Source: Solirubrobacterales bacterium (lineage in GTDB: Bacteria > Actinomycetota > Thermoleophilia > Solirubrobacterales > Solirubrobacteraceae). From it: a DNA stretch of 64,000 nucleotides. The notes under the pieces are model-generated. The model was not told the DNA's origin and made no database searches. It was given only the letters and a program-made list of their open reading frames with translations. The DNA lies in the NCBI GenBank assembly GCA_947474595.1, contig CANJIV010000009.1, positions 1-64,000 on the forward strand, in the 5' to 3' direction. Shown one piece after another: positions 26,774 to 37,861 of this stretch; position 1 is the first letter of the stretch; the number at the start of each line of letters is the position of its first letter. Made by a program: the position numbers and the translations under genes.

Positions 26774-29253
26774 GCTGGGCGCACCTCTACAAGGCGTGGC
26801 TCGCCGTTGGTGAGTAGGTTGGCCGGCTGGGAGTCAGTGGCCTCGGCGAGGAAGACGGTCCCTGTCGGGACGGCTGCGCGAAGCGTGACCTGTGCGTTGA
26901 CGGCTGCCCCGTCGTAGGTGACCTCGACGCGGTCGCCGTGGCCGACGCCGATCCGCTTGGCATCGTCGGGAGAGAGTTCCACTTGCTGGTGAGGAATCAG
27001 GAACTTCAGCGCCGGCGATACGGCGACCTCGCTACCTGCCCAGATCGAGCGATAGGTGCCTAGGCGTAGCGAGCCGTTTGGCGTCAGTGCGGCCGGTGGC
27101 GCAGTTAGTTGGTAGGGCGCGCGGTCGGAGGCAGTTGGCAGATTGGCAGCAGCTGCGGTCTGTTGCCAGCGCATGCCGCGGCCGCCGATCTCATCCAGCG
27201 TTAGATCGGCGTAGAAAGGCACTGCATCGACGAGCGCCCGAAAGACCATCGGCACGGTATGGAACGTCATCTCTAGCCCGGCTGCCTTACAGATCGTCGC
27301 CAATACTTGCCACTCGGGCCGCACGCCGCGAGCGTGGCTGATCGCCGGGCGCAGGCGTTGGATGCGGCCGTCTGGATGGGTGAATGTACCCTCCTTCTCA
27401 GCGTAGGCTTCGGCGGGGAAGATCACGGTCGCGTGCTCAATCAGGCCCTCTGTGAGGTATCCAGCGTGAGCCACTACGGTCGTGGCCTTCGACAGTGCTC
27501 GGTTCCATAGCCCACGGTCTTGGAAATCGCGTACTGGATCGCAGTGCATCAAGTAGACGGCCGTCAGGTCTCCGGCAGCTAGTGCCGCGCCAATCGCTGG
27601 CGTGTCGCGGCCTTCACGGCCGGGCTCGCCAAGGCCAGGGCCTGCGTTTGAGAGCAGACCGGACTCGCGCAGGCCGCGTCCGTTGGCGCCTGAAGGGATC
27701 TCAAGCAGTCCTGCTCCATCGGCGCTAGCGAGCTTCAAGCGAGATGCGACATTGAGTAGCCCGCGCACAGCGTGATCGCCGCGTGGGCCGTGCGCTAGGC
27801 GCTCGCCCCACAGCACGACGACGTCCTCGCCGGCCTCACTAAGCAGTGCGGCTAGCTCGCGAACTTGATCTACATCGGCGCCAGCGGATGCGGCAAGTCC
27901 GTCGACGTCGCCGGTGCCTGAAAGGGCAGCGTCCAATGCCGCAACGAGCGCCTCTCCGGCGCCTGGCGCAAAGCGCAGCGATAGCGTGGCGTTTGCATCG
28001 AGCGAACTCGGTCGACTGCTGGCCACGGCAAGCTTGACGCCCTTACGGCGAACGCCCTTGCGAATGCGCAGATCAAGGATTGGCGCGTCATCGACGGGTT
28101 CACAGTCGAGCACTAGGACGGCGTGAGCAAACTCGATGTCGACGACCGTAGCGCTAAGTGCTGGGTCGGCCAATGCGCGGTGTAGGTCAAGCGCGAGTGC
28201 GCCGCCTGGTCGTGAGTCAAGGTCTGGTGAGTCAAGGCCCTCGCGCATCAGGCGCTGGAGCAAGAACGCCTCTTCGTTGGTGGTCTCCCCACCTACGACC
28301 GCGCCGGTGCGCCCGGCAGCCTTGGTCAACCCACTGATTGCGCTCTGGAGCGCTCGCTCCCACGAGACCGGCCGCAGCTCGCCGCCGTCACGCAAGAGCG
28401 GCTCGGTGATCCGCTCTCCGACGTGCATCGCCTGGTAGGCGAAGCGCCCCTTGTCGCAGAGCCAGCCGTCATCTACCTCGTCGTGGTCGCGGCCCAAGAC
28501 CCTGAGGACCCGTTCGTCGCGGACGGTCAGCGTGACGTTGCACTGGGCGGGGCAGAGGGTGCAGATCGAACCCGAACCCTCGACGTCCCATGGACGCGCG
28601 CGGAAGCGGTAGGCCTGGGAGGTCAGAGCGCCGACGGGGCACAACTCAACGATATTTGCGCTGAAAGGGGCGACGTAAGGATGTCCGTCAAAGGTCGATA
28701 CAAATGAGTGCGCGCCGCGCTCGCTGAGGATAAGTTGGTAGTCCTCGGAGACCTCCTGTGAGAAGCGCACACAGCGGTAGCAGAGGATGCAACGTTCGCG
28801 GTCAATTGCAATCAAGGGAGAGAGCGCCAGCGGCTTTTGGAAGTGGCGCTTGGGCTCGATGAACCGCGATGTTCCGCCGCCCCAGCCAAAGGTGATGTCC
28901 TGCAGCGGGCACTCGCCGCCCTTATCGCAGACCGGGCAGTCCAAGGGATGGTTGATCAGCAGGAATTCGACTACGGCGCGCTGGGACTCTTTAACCCGAT
29001 CGCTCTCTGTGTTGACAACCATTCCCTCCCGGATCGGCGTCGAACAGGCGGTCTGTAGCTTGTTGATTCCTTCGACCTCGACAAGGCACATACGGCAGGC
29101 GCCAACTGGTTGACCGAGCTTGGCGTCGTAACAGAAGACAGGTATCTCGACGTCAACGCACTTGGCGCCGTCGACGAGCATCGAATTCTCGATCGCACTG
29201 ACTTCGCGCCCATCGAGCGTGAATGTGACCATTTTTTGTTCTGGGCGGGGCAT
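26770..29253 (-). CDS. nuoG: NADH-quinone oxidoreductase subunit G
   Basis: 827 residues. N-terminal [2Fe-2S] ligands lie in EIPVFCYD, GACRMC and TACSTP; the His-ligated cluster in HPLDCPVCDKGGECPLQD; the next cluster in CILCYRC and ELCPVG. The CTLCPAQC plus WLCDKG set matches the additional N7 cluster found in some bacterial NuoG proteins. The C-terminal half is a molybdopterin-oxidoreductase-like domain without obvious cofactor role. Two starts are possible, 29253 or the Met eight codons in (29232). The stop overlaps the nuoH GTG. Confidence 0.95.
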   Translation of the reverse strand: MPRPEQKMVTFTLDGREVSAIENSMLVDGAKCVDVEIPVFCYDAKLGQPVGACRMCLVEVEGINKLQTACSTPIREGMVVNTESDRVKESQRAVVEFLLINHPLDCPVCDKGGECPLQDITFGWGGGTSRFIEPKRHFQKPLALSPLIAIDRERCILCYRCVRFSQEVSEDYQLILSERGAHSFVSTFDGHPYVAPFSANIVELCPVGALTSQAYRFRARPWDVEGSGSICTLCPAQCNVTLTVRDERVLRVLGRDHDEVDDGWLCDKGRFAYQAMHVGERITEPLLRDGGELRPVSWERALQSAISGLTKAAGRTGAVVGGETTNEEAFLLQRLMREGLDSPDLDSRPGGALALDLHRALADPALSATVVDIEFAHAVLVLDCEPVDDAPILDLRIRKGVRRKGVKLAVASSRPSSLDANATLSLRFAPGAGEALVAALDAALSGTGDVDGLAASAGADVDQVRELAALLSEAGEDVVVLWGERLAHGPRGDHAVRGLLNVASRLKLASADGAGLLEIPSGANGRGLRESGLLSNAGPGLGEPGREGRDTPAIGAALAAGDLTAVYLMHCDPVRDFQDRGLWNRALSKATTVVAHAGYLTEGLIEHATVIFPAEAYAEKEGTFTHPDGRIQRLRPAISHARGVRPEWQVLATICKAAGLEMTFHTVPMVFRALVDAVPFYADLTLDEIGGRGMRWQQTAAAANLPTASDRAPYQLTAPPAALTPNGSLRLGTYRSIWAGSEVAVSPALKFLIPHQQVELSPDDAKRIGVGHGDRVEVTYDGAAVNAQVTLRAAVPTGTVFLAEATDSQPANLLTNGEPRLVEVRPA

Positions 29254-29270
29254 CGCTTCTTTCAGAAAAC

Positions 29271-30598
<1,328 letters not shown>

Positions 30599-30599
<1 letters not shown>

Positions 30600-31222
30600 T
30601 AGGACTCCTGCTTAGCGATGGTGTGAGCCGATGGTCGTCGGCGCAGCTGTTTGTCGGGAAGGACTTCACGGCCAGCCTTGACGTCGGCGATGATCGTCGC
30701 GCAGTCGGAGGGTTCGAGCGGGCCAACATACTCTCCGTTGACCGAGGCCATCGGCGCAATGTCGCACGCTCCTAGGCACTCGAAGTGGCGCACATTTAAG
30801 TCTGAGTCGTCTGCGGCGGCTTCGAGCATCGCTGAATAGATTGCGTCACCGCCACGTAGGGAGCAGGAGATGTTGGTGCAGACGTAGATCGCTTGACGCC
30901 CGCTCGGTTGGGTTTCGATCATGTCGTAGAAGGTCCCGACGGCCGTCAGATAGCCGGGCGTCAAGCCCATAACGCAGGCGGTCTGTTCGATCGCCAAAGG
31001 AGAGCACCAGCCGTGTTCGCGCTGGGCTGCGCGCAGTGCGGGAATTGAGGCTGAGCGGAAGTCTGGGTAGCGCGCCATGTACTCCTCGATCTCGGCGCGC
31101 AGGTGCTCTGGGACTGGAGTCGTGGCGGCGTCAGGGACTACGGCAGGATCTTTTGAGAAATCAACTGCGTCGTCCCAACCAGGAATGCGAGAGCCGTGAG
31201 TGAAGCGGCGAACTTCGGTCAT
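30599..31222 (-). CDS. nuoE: NADH-quinone oxidoreductase subunit E
   Basis: 207 residues of thioredoxin-like fold with the [2Fe-2S] ligands CTNISC and CLGACDIAP. It has a 40-residue N-terminal extension (GSRIPGWDDAVDFSKD) and a 25-residue basic C-terminal tail beyond the core. It forms the NADH module with NuoF and NuoG. It overlaps nuoD by four bases. Confidence 0.94.
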
Positions 31223-32487
31223 CGGTCGACTCCTCCAATAATCGGATCGAGCATCGCAAGTGTCGCGATTAGGTCCGCGATGTAGCTGCCTTCAACCATC
31301 GTCGATAGCGACTGCAGGTTGACAAATGAGGGGTCACGCATGTGTACCCGAGCAGGCTTAGACGAGCCATCGGAGCGCACAAAGCAGCCAAGTTCTCCCC
31401 GCGGGCTCTCGATCGGGTGGTAGGCCTCACCGGCAGGGACTCGAAACCCTTCCGTCACGAGCTTGAAGTGGTGGATCAATGCCTCCATCGACGTCGCCAG
31501 TTCGTGGCGAGGCGGCAGTGCGATCTTGCGGTCCTCAGTGATATGGGGGCCCTCGGGGAGTCCTTCCATCGCCTGCTCGATGATCTTGACCGACTCACGC
31601 ATCTCGGCGGTGCGCACTCGGTAGCGGTCGTAGTTGTCACCGACTGTGCCGACTGGAATCTTGAAGTCGAAGTCGTCATAGGAGCAGTAGGGAGCGGCCT
31701 TGCGCAGATCCCAAGGGTTTCCAGTCGCACGCAGCAGTGGGCCTGTCACGCCAAGACCCAACAGCGTCTTTTCATCGACTACGCCAACGTTGCGAAGGCG
31801 TTGGAGCACGATCTCGTTCTTTGTCAGCAGCGCCTCGTACTGCGTGATCCGCCGCGGCATCTCATCGGTGAGGTACTTGAGCTTGGCGGCGAAGCCGACC
31901 GGAATGTCCTCGATCACGCCACCGATCTGGAAGTAGCGTGTGTGCATGCGCTGGCCGGTTGACTGCTCAAAGAGGTCGAGGATCGTCTCTCGCTCACGGA
32001 AGCAGTACCAAAACATCGACATCGCGCCGAGGTCGAGTGCAGCCGTACCGAGCCAGACGAGGTGGGACATGATGCGGTTGAGCTCCATGTGGATAACGCG
32101 CAAATACTGGGCACGCTTGGGGACTTCGACCTCTAGCAACGTCTCGACGGCGCCGCAGTAGGCCATCGAGTTAAAGAAGTAAGCGAGGTAGTCCATCCGC
32201 TCAATCACCGGAATGACCTTCCAGTAAGACTTGGTCTCAGCGGTCTTTTCAATTCCGGTATGGAGGTAGCCGATGATCGGCTTGAGATCGCGCACTACTT
32301 CGCCCTCGAGCGTCACCAGCAGGCGCAAGACGCCGTGCGTCGCTGGATGGTGTGGGCCCATATTGAGGGTGAACAACTCGGTGCTGGCGCCGTCTGACCC
32401 AGAGGCTCCAAGCGGCCCCTCGACGGTCGACAGTGTGACGCTCTCCTCGAGCTTGCGGTAGTCGCTTACCTTGCTCACTGGGTCCAT
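31219..32487 (-). CDS. nuoD: NADH-quinone oxidoreductase subunit D
   Basis: 422 residues, related to the large subunit of [NiFe] hydrogenases. It shows GPHHPATHGVLR near the N-terminus, the YLHTGIEK loop, and ESPRGELGCF, parts of the quinone-binding site facing NuoB. The start overlaps the nuoC end by 13 bases. No fusion to nuoC, unlike E. coli. Confidence 0.95.
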   Translation of the reverse strand: MDPVSKVSDYRKLEESVTLSTVEGPLGASGSDGASTELFTLNMGPHHPATHGVLRLLVTLEGEVVRDLKPIIGYLHTGIEKTAETKSYWKVIPVIERMDYLAYFFNSMAYCGAVETLLEVEVPKRAQYLRVIHMELNRIMSHLVWLGTAALDLGAMSMFWYCFRERETILDLFEQSTGQRMHTRYFQIGGVIEDIPVGFAAKLKYLTDEMPRRITQYEALLTKNEIVLQRLRNVGVVDEKTLLGLGVTGPLLRATGNPWDLRKAAPYCSYDDFDFKIPVGTVGDNYDRYRVRTAEMRESVKIIEQAMEGLPEGPHITEDRKIALPPRHELATSMEALIHHFKLVTEGFRVPAGEAYHPIESPRGELGCFVRSDGSSKPARVHMRDPSFVNLQSLSTMVEGSYIADLIATLAMLDPIIGGVDR

Positions 32488-32984
32488 CCAGGAGTCTGTG
32501 GCTCGTTGTAGGTGAAGATCACGGGCTCGCCGCCGGTCGGGAAGTCGCGGCGCTGTGGGTGACCTTGGTAGTCCTCGGGCATGAGAATCCGCCGCAGGTC
32601 TGGGTGGCCTTCGAAGACCACGCCAAACATGTCGTATACCTCGCGCTCGTGGTGATCGGCCGTAGGGAAGAGATCGACCACAGAAGCCACTGCGGGGTCG
32701 TCGAGTGTCACCCGCAGCTTGACGCCAACACGGTCGACGCGGTCCATGTCGAGCAGTTGGTAGTGAACTCCTAAGCGAGGCTCGTCTGGGTAGTAGTCGA
32801 CGCCGTGCAGGCTTGAGAGGAAAGAGTAGCCCTGCTCGCTGAGCACGACGAGTGCCTCACGGTTGGCGTCGGGCGCGACCTCAATCATCGCTTGGCCGTG
32901 GTTATGGGTCACCTCTATGACGGCATCGGCCCTGAGGTCTCGGATCCTCTGAGCGAGCATCTCAAGGCCGTCGGCGTCAGGCAT
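32475..32984 (-). CDS. nuoC: NADH-quinone oxidoreductase subunit C
   Basis: 169 residues from the ATG at 32984 (MPDADGLEMLAQRI); an in-frame start at 33011 would overlap nuoB by 35 bases and is less likely. The 30-kDa subunit signature is near the C-terminus: HEREVYDMFGVVFEGHPDLR, followed by RILMPEDYQGHPQRRDFP. It forms the connecting module with NuoD. Confidence 0.94.
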   Translation of the reverse strand: MPDADGLEMLAQRIRDLRADAVIEVTHNHGQAMIEVAPDANREALVVLSEQGYSFLSSLHGVDYYPDEPRLGVHYQLLDMDRVDRVGVKLRVTLDDPAVASVVDLFPTADHHEREVYDMFGVVFEGHPDLRRILMPEDYQGHPQRRDFPTGGEPVIFTYNEPQTPGWTQ

Positions 32985-33669
32985 TGGTGACGTCCCCGGC
33001 GCCGAAAACATTTACCGCGTCGACTACGCCAGGGTCTGAGCCGATGACCTCTTCTGTGCCTTGTGCGTGGTACCGCTCGCGGCTTCCGGCAGGCGCCTTG
33101 CCCTCGATCTGGTCGCGCAGTTGGAGGATCCCGTGCATTAGGGCTTCTGGACGCGGCGGGCAGCCCGGCACGTGGACGGCAACCGGCAGGAACTTGTCAG
33201 CCGGGACGACCGCGTAGTTATTAAAGACGCCCATCGAAGACGAGCAAGCACCCATCGCGATCGTCCACTTCGGGTCGAGCATCTGGTCGTAGATCCGACG
33301 GATGATCGGCGCCATCTTGATCGAGATGCGCCCCGAGAGGATCAGGAGATCTGCCTGACGCGGGGAGGCACGAAATGCCTCGAAGCCAAAGCGCGCGATA
33401 TCGAGTCGGCCACCGACGATCGACATCATTTCGATCGCGCAGCAAGCGAGTCCGAATGTCAACGGGAAGAGTGAGTTGGACTGCGCCCAAGCCGTCGCTC
33501 GGTCGACGGTCGTGGTGATGACTCGCTCTTGGACGTACTGCTCAAGCTCGCTATCTGGCAGGTCCCCACGCAGCATGTCGCGCGCGCGCAGCTGCCTGAT
33601 ACGGAAGTCGTCTGGCGACTGATCGCCACCGGTTACCTGTGGGTCGACGGTCTGACGAATTATTTCCAT
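32977..33669 (-). CDS. nuoB: NADH-quinone oxidoreductase subunit B (cluster N2)
   Basis: 230 residues from the ATG at 33669, which is preceded by GAAGAGGAG at good spacing; the alternative at 33690 has no such site. N2 cluster ligands are the CC pair in LACCAIEMM, the Cys in MGACSSSMG and that in VPGCPPRPEAL. It is longer than E. coli NuoB at the C-terminus (about 40 polar residues after GKAPAGSRERYHA). Confidence 0.95.
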   Translation of the reverse strand: MEIIRQTVDPQVTGGDQSPDDFRIRQLRARDMLRGDLPDSELEQYVQERVITTTVDRATAWAQSNSLFPLTFGLACCAIEMMSIVGGRLDIARFGFEAFRASPRQADLLILSGRISIKMAPIIRRIYDQMLDPKWTIAMGACSSSMGVFNNYAVVPADKFLPVAVHVPGCPPRPEALMHGILQLRDQIEGKAPAGSRERYHAQGTEEVIGSDPGVVDAVNVFGAGDVTNA

Positions 33670-34019
33670 TCCAACGCTCCTCTTCGCCAAACGTAGATAA
33701 AAGCAACCATTAGAAGCACAACAAAGACGATCGTTTCAAGCAGTGCGAATGTCCCAAACGCTCGTAGCTCAACGGCGATTGGGTAAAGAAAGACCACCTC
33801 GATGTCGAACAAAATAAAGAGCATGGCGATCAAGTAGAAGCTGATCCCGAAGCGAAATCCCTGCTTGACTTCCGATGGTAGGCCGCACTCGTATGGATCG
33901 CCCGTGGCTACTAGCTTTGACTTTGCCGGCCCGAGGACCTGATTGAGGACAGCAAAGGATCCGCCTACGACTGCGCCGAGGGCGACAAAAACTAAAGCTG
34001 GCAGGTAGGTAGAGAGCAT
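33660..34019 (-). CDS. nuoA: NADH-quinone oxidoreductase subunit A
   Basis: 119 residues with three membrane helices and the conserved loop YECGLPS between helices 1 and 2. First gene of the 14-gene operon, with its promoter presumably in 34020-34156, shared with the divergent membrane-protein gene. The 3' end overlaps nuoB by ten bases. Confidence 0.94.
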   Translation of the reverse strand: MLSTYLPALVFVALGAVVGGSFAVLNQVLGPAKSKLVATGDPYECGLPSEVKQGFRFGISFYLIAMLFILFDIEVVFLYPIAVELRAFGTFALLETIVFVVLLMVAFIYVWRRGALEWK

Positions 34020-34156
34020 TCGACTCTTGTTCTATCACTCGCTAGGCGAAGACGGCTACTTCGTGACCTTTGGCTCGTGCTCCGAGTCATCATCGCACGA
34101 CCCCACCACGCCTACATTTAGCACCGCGGCGCCGTACTCTGGGGGGTGGGATCTCG

Positions 34157-34609
34157 ATGAGCGCCTTACATCTAATACTCACCATCTTCGTAATTGCCGC
34201 CTTCACCGCAGCGGCGATTGTCGGCGCCTTGGCGTGGTGGGCGGTAAGGCCATCGGAGCTCTTCTGGCGCCTGCTTAGGGCGTCTCAGGTCTCGCTGGTG
34301 GCCCTAGTCGTGCTAGATGGCGCGCTTCTGGCCTTGGGCCGAGAGTCTGAAGAGGGCCTCTACTTTCTTTACGTGCTGCTCCCGGTCGCGATCTCTTTTA
34401 TCGCCGAGCAGCTACGCATCGGTGTAGCGGAGTCGGTGCTTGAGGCGCGTGGCTTGGGGTCGGCCCAGGCGGTTGGAGATCTTCCGCAGGCCGAGCAACG
34501 GTCGATCGTCTTGGCGATTGTGCGCCGCGAAGTTGGCGTGATGACGCTCGCTGCTTTGACCTGCGCGGCTCTCTTAGTGCGTGCTGCATTCATGGCTCCG
34601 CTGACATAG
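34157..34609 (+). CDS. Small four-helix membrane protein of unknown function
   Basis: 150 residues from the ATG at 34157, preceded by GGGGGGTGGG; the open frame further upstream (from 34070) is basic and unlikely. Four hydrophobic stretches are visible (LILTIFVIAAFTAAAIVGAL, VSLVALVVLDGALLAL, LYFLYVLLPVAISFIA, GVMTLAALTCAALLV). I do not recognise a family. It is divergent from nuoA and lies 55 bases before the cytochrome c gene on the same strand, so a link with respiration is possible but unproven. Confidence 0.65.
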   Translation: MSALHLILTIFVIAAFTAAAIVGALAWWAVRPSELFWRLLRASQVSLVALVVLDGALLALGRESEEGLYFLYVLLPVAISFIAEQLRIGVAESVLEARGLGSAQAVGDLPQAEQRSIVLAIVRREVGVMTLAALTCAALLVRAAFMAPLT

Positions 34610-34664
34610 GACGCGCATCGGGAGGATCGCCGCCGGGCTTATCTCGTAGTATCTCCACTTCTCC

Positions 34665-35084
34665 ATGACTCGCGGACGTATAGCTATCGCCCTCATTGTC
34701 CTAGCCACCGCTGGCACCACCAGCGCTTGCGGCGAACAGGGCATCGAGCTGGGCTCTAATCCAACCGCCCAAGACAAGCTTGGTGCGCAGCTGTTCTCAG
34801 AGCGCTGTTCCGGTTGCCATACCTTGCGAGCGGCTGGCGCAGAAGGCTCGGCGACGAAGATCAACGACCGCGAGCGCACCGACGGACCGAACTTTAATCA
34901 GCGCAAGGAGACAAACCTTCAAGTGCTCTACGCGCTTGCTAACGGTGGCTACTCTGGCGCGATCATGCCTCAGAACATTGTCGTCGGCGCAGATGCCAAG
35001 GCCGTGGCCGCCTTTGTCGCGAAGTACTCCGGCTCTGAGGTCAACGTCCCGGCCAGTCCCGGAGCGGCCCCGTCGGGCTTCTAG
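34665..35084 (+). CDS. Lipoprotein class I cytochrome c
   Basis: 139 residues. An N-terminal hydrophobic signal ends in the lipobox TTSAC (Cys22), so the protein is probably anchored to the outer face of the membrane. One haem site is visible, CSGCH (Cys48, Cys51, His52), and Met101 in GAIMPQN is the probable sixth ligand. The Pro/Ala tail is short. It resembles cytochrome c6/c551-type electron carriers. Its place next to the complex I operon, on the opposite strand, suggests a role in respiratory electron transfer; the partner oxidase is not in the window. Confidence 0.85.
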   Translation: MTRGRIAIALIVLATAGTTSACGEQGIELGSNPTAQDKLGAQLFSERCSGCHTLRAAGAEGSATKINDRERTDGPNFNQRKETNLQVLYALANGGYSGAIMPQNIVVGADAKAVAAFVAKYSGSEVNVPASPGAAPSGF

Positions 35085-35100
35085 CGCGAGGGGTTCGCCC

Positions 35101-36348
35101 GTGCTCGATATCAAGCTGATCCGCAGTGAGCCAGATGTGGTCAGAGCAGCGCTGGCCCGCCGCGGAGCCGACGGCTTGGTCGACGCCGTTCTTGTTCTTG
35201 ATGAGAGGCGGCGAGAGTTGCTGCCCGCTCTTGAGTCCATCCAAGCCGAGCAGAACGCTTCGTCGAAGGAGATCGGTGGCGCCAAGCAGCGTGGCGATGA
35301 TGCGACCGCAGCGATCGCTGCGATGGCAGATGTAGCGGCCCGCGGGCGCGTGCTCAGCGACGAACTCAACGACGTCGAAGCAGATCTAAATGCCGCGTTG
35401 GCCGAGTTGCCCAATATGCCCAGTGATGACGCACCGTTAGAGGACACGGTTCTGCGCGAGGTAGGCGAGGTCGGACGCAGCGGCCGCGATCACCTTGAAC
35501 TGGCCGGCTCGATGATCGATATGGAGACGGCGGCGCGCGTGTCGGGGTCGCGGTTTGCATACCTCAAAGGCGATCTCGTGATGCTTGAGCTGGCTCTCGT
35601 AAGGTTTGCGTTGGAGACGCTTCGAGGCCACGGGTTCGAGCCCGTGATCCCGCCTGTGCTCGTGCGCGAGCAGGCCCTCTATGGAACGGGATTTCTCCCC
35701 GACACCGAGCAGCAGATTTATAAGGTCTCCGAAGATGACCTCTATCTGGTCGGGACCGCCGAGGTGCCGCTCGCTTCGCTGCACGCAGGAGAAGTGATTG
35801 ACGGCGCCGATCTACCGCTGCGCTACGCGGGCTTCTCTCCCTGCTTCCGCCGAGAGGCAGGCGCCGCTGGGCGCGACACACGAGGGATCTTGCGAGTCCA
35901 CCAGTTCGACAAGGTTGAGATGTTTTGCTTCGTCGCACCTGAGGCAGCCGCAGAGGAGCACGAACGACTGCTCTCGATCGAGGAGGAGATTCTCAGCGCC
36001 CTAGAGATCCCATACCGCGTAGTCGCGATCGCGGTCGGCGATCTCGGTTCTTCGGCTGCCAAGAAGTACGACTGCGAGGCCTGGCTACCGGGACAGGAGC
36101 GCTTCCGCGAACTCACCTCCTGCTCGAATACGACCGACTTCCAAGCTCGCAGACTAGATATTCGCTATCGACCGGAGTCAGAAAAGCGCCTCCGTCACGT
36201 ACACACCCTCAACGGCACCGCCGTGGCAGTAGGCCGCACGATCATTGCCTTATTAGAGAACGGTCAGCGTGACGATGGCAGCGTTGTACTGCCTGCGCCG
36301 CTGGTTGCCGTTGGGGCTCCAGTCGAGTTACCGCCAGCCGACAGTTGA
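35101..36348 (+). CDS. serS: Seryl-tRNA synthetase
   Basis: 415 residues from the GTG at 35101 (CGAGGGG upstream), which yields the family start LDIKLIRSEPDVVRAAL. The N-terminal coiled-coil arm spans about residues 30-100. Class II motifs follow: motif 2 in the region FRREAGAAGRDTRGILRVHQF and motif 3 in LNGTAVAVGRTI. It charges tRNA-Ser, two genes for which are in this window. The frame is open upstream into the cytochrome gene but that part is in the wrong frame for it and not SerRS-like. Confidence 0.95.
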   Translation: MLDIKLIRSEPDVVRAALARRGADGLVDAVLVLDERRRELLPALESIQAEQNASSKEIGGAKQRGDDATAAIAAMADVAARGRVLSDELNDVEADLNAALAELPNMPSDDAPLEDTVLREVGEVGRSGRDHLELAGSMIDMETAARVSGSRFAYLKGDLVMLELALVRFALETLRGHGFEPVIPPVLVREQALYGTGFLPDTEQQIYKVSEDDLYLVGTAEVPLASLHAGEVIDGADLPLRYAGFSPCFRREAGAAGRDTRGILRVHQFDKVEMFCFVAPEAAAEEHERLLSIEEEILSALEIPYRVVAIAVGDLGSSAAKKYDCEAWLPGQERFRELTSCSNTTDFQARRLDIRYRPESEKRLRHVHTLNGTAVAVGRTIIALLENGQRDDGSVVLPAPLVAVGAPVELPPADS

Positions 36349-36390
36349 TCGAGCTTGGCAGTCTTTTCGCTAATCAGTAATGCTTGAGCT

Positions 36391-37773
36391 ATGACTACTC
36401 CAACCGCCTCCGACGCTCTTGTCTTTTTTGGTGCCACCGGCGACCTCGCCTACAAGCAGATATTCCCCTCGCTACAGGCGATGGTCAAACGCGGACTACT
36501 CAATGTCCCTGTAATTGGCGTGGCCAAAGCAGAGTGGACTCTTGATCAGCTCAAGGACCGCGCGCGCAAGTCGGTGACTGAGCACGGTGGACTCGACGAG
36601 GCAGCGTTCGCAAAGCTCTGCGATCTGTTGGGCTACGTCGACGGCGACTACAACGACCCCGCTACCTTCGCCGAGCTGCGTAACCAGCTTGGTGATGCAA
36701 AGCGCCCACTGCACTACCTAGCCGTGCCGCCGAGCCTGTTCGGAGTGGTCGCCGACGGTCTTCAGGCCAGTGGGTCGGCCGAGAATGCCCGCATCGTGGT
36801 TGAAAAACCGTTCGGCCATGACCTCGCTACAGCCGAGCAGCTAAACGCAATGTTGCATACCGTCTTCCCCGAGGAGTCAATCTTCCGCATCGACCACTAT
36901 CTCGGCAAAGAGCCAGTCGAAAACCTCGTCTACTTCCGCTTTGCCAACTCCTTCCTTGAGCCGATCTGGAATCGCGACCACATCGACAGCATCCAGATCA
37001 CGATGGCCGAGTCATTCGGGGTCGCCGATCGCGGGAGCTTTTATGAGGAGACGGGGACGATCCGCGACGTCGTCCAAAATCACATGCTCCAGATCACTGC
37101 CCTGATGGCGATGGAGCCACCGTCGCACGAGGCCACCGATGCCCTGCGTGATCTAAAGGCGATGGTGCTGCGGTCGATGCGAACCCTTAAGCCCGAAGAC
37201 GTAGTACGCGGCCAGTACAACGGCTACCGCCAGGTTGACGGGGTTGATCCCAAGTCAACGGTAGAGACCTATGTAGCTGTGCGTCTACATATCGATTCGT
37301 GGCGTTGGGCTGGAGTGCCGATTCTTATCCGTGCCGGCAAGTGCCTTCCCCATACCGTCGCTGAGGTCGCAGTTAAGCTCCGCCGGCCGCCGAGGGTCGT
37401 CTTTAACGAGTCCAAGCCCGGCCCGGCCAACATCGTGCGATTTAGGCTCCAGCCTCAGGTTGAGATCGCAATTCATGCGCGTGCCAAGATGGAGGGACAG
37501 GGAATGCGTGGCGAGGACGTCGAGTTGAAGGTCATCGAGGACGCCACCGATGACATGCCTCCCTACGAGAGGCTCCTCAGTGACGCCATGAGTGGAGATC
37601 CCACCCTCTTCGCCGACCAGCGCAGCGTCGAAGCTGCGTGGCGCGTAGTCGACCCAATCCTCGACAATGCGACTCCGGTTCATTTTTATGAGCAGGGAAG
37701 CTGGGGTCCCAAAGAGGCCGACCACCTCGTCAAAGACGTCGGTGGATGGCACGTGCCAACGGCACCCAGCTGA
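36391..37773 (+). CDS. zwf: Glucose-6-phosphate 1-dehydrogenase
   Basis: 460 residues. The dinucleotide-binding start is FFGATGDLAYKQIFPSL, and the active-site signature is RIDHYLGKEPVEN with the catalytic His a little further on. IVVEKPFGHD is the usual second motif. It takes glucose 6-phosphate into the oxidative pentose-phosphate route. Shorter than E. coli Zwf (about 490) but within range. It sits between serS and pgi; 6-phosphogluconolactonase and gnd are not in the window. Confidence 0.93.
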   Translation: MTTPTASDALVFFGATGDLAYKQIFPSLQAMVKRGLLNVPVIGVAKAEWTLDQLKDRARKSVTEHGGLDEAAFAKLCDLLGYVDGDYNDPATFAELRNQLGDAKRPLHYLAVPPSLFGVVADGLQASGSAENARIVVEKPFGHDLATAEQLNAMLHTVFPEESIFRIDHYLGKEPVENLVYFRFANSFLEPIWNRDHIDSIQITMAESFGVADRGSFYEETGTIRDVVQNHMLQITALMAMEPPSHEATDALRDLKAMVLRSMRTLKPEDVVRGQYNGYRQVDGVDPKSTVETYVAVRLHIDSWRWAGVPILIRAGKCLPHTVAEVAVKLRRPPRVVFNESKPGPANIVRFRLQPQVEIAIHARAKMEGQGMRGEDVELKVIEDATDDMPPYERLLSDAMSGDPTLFADQRSVEAAWRVVDPILDNATPVHFYEQGSWGPKEADHLVKDVGGWHVPTAPS

Positions 37774-37831
37774 GCGCCGAGCGACCCGAATCTAGCCTTT
37801 GCCCTGATCACCAGCCACCGCTATCTGTCAT

Positions 37832-37846
37832 AAGGAGTCTCTAATT
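37832..37846 (+). promoter_or_regulatory. Ribosome-binding site with ATT as possible start of pgi
   Basis: AAGGAG at 37832-37837 is followed after six bases by ATT (37844), in frame with pgi and giving [16 protein letters not shown]. The only canonical start nearby, TTG at 37862, is 24 bases from this site, which is too far. No ATG or GTG exists in frame between them. Confidence 0.5.
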
Positions 37847-37861
37847 ACACCCCAACCAACG

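Noticed and set aside
34780-35100. N-terminal extension of serS through the cytochrome c gene
   Set aside because: The region is coding in another frame (haem motif CSGCH) and the extension is not SerRS-like.
35628-35650. T-loop-like GGGTTCGAGCCC
   Set aside because: It is inside serS coding sequence, with no acceptor stem or anticodon arm around it.
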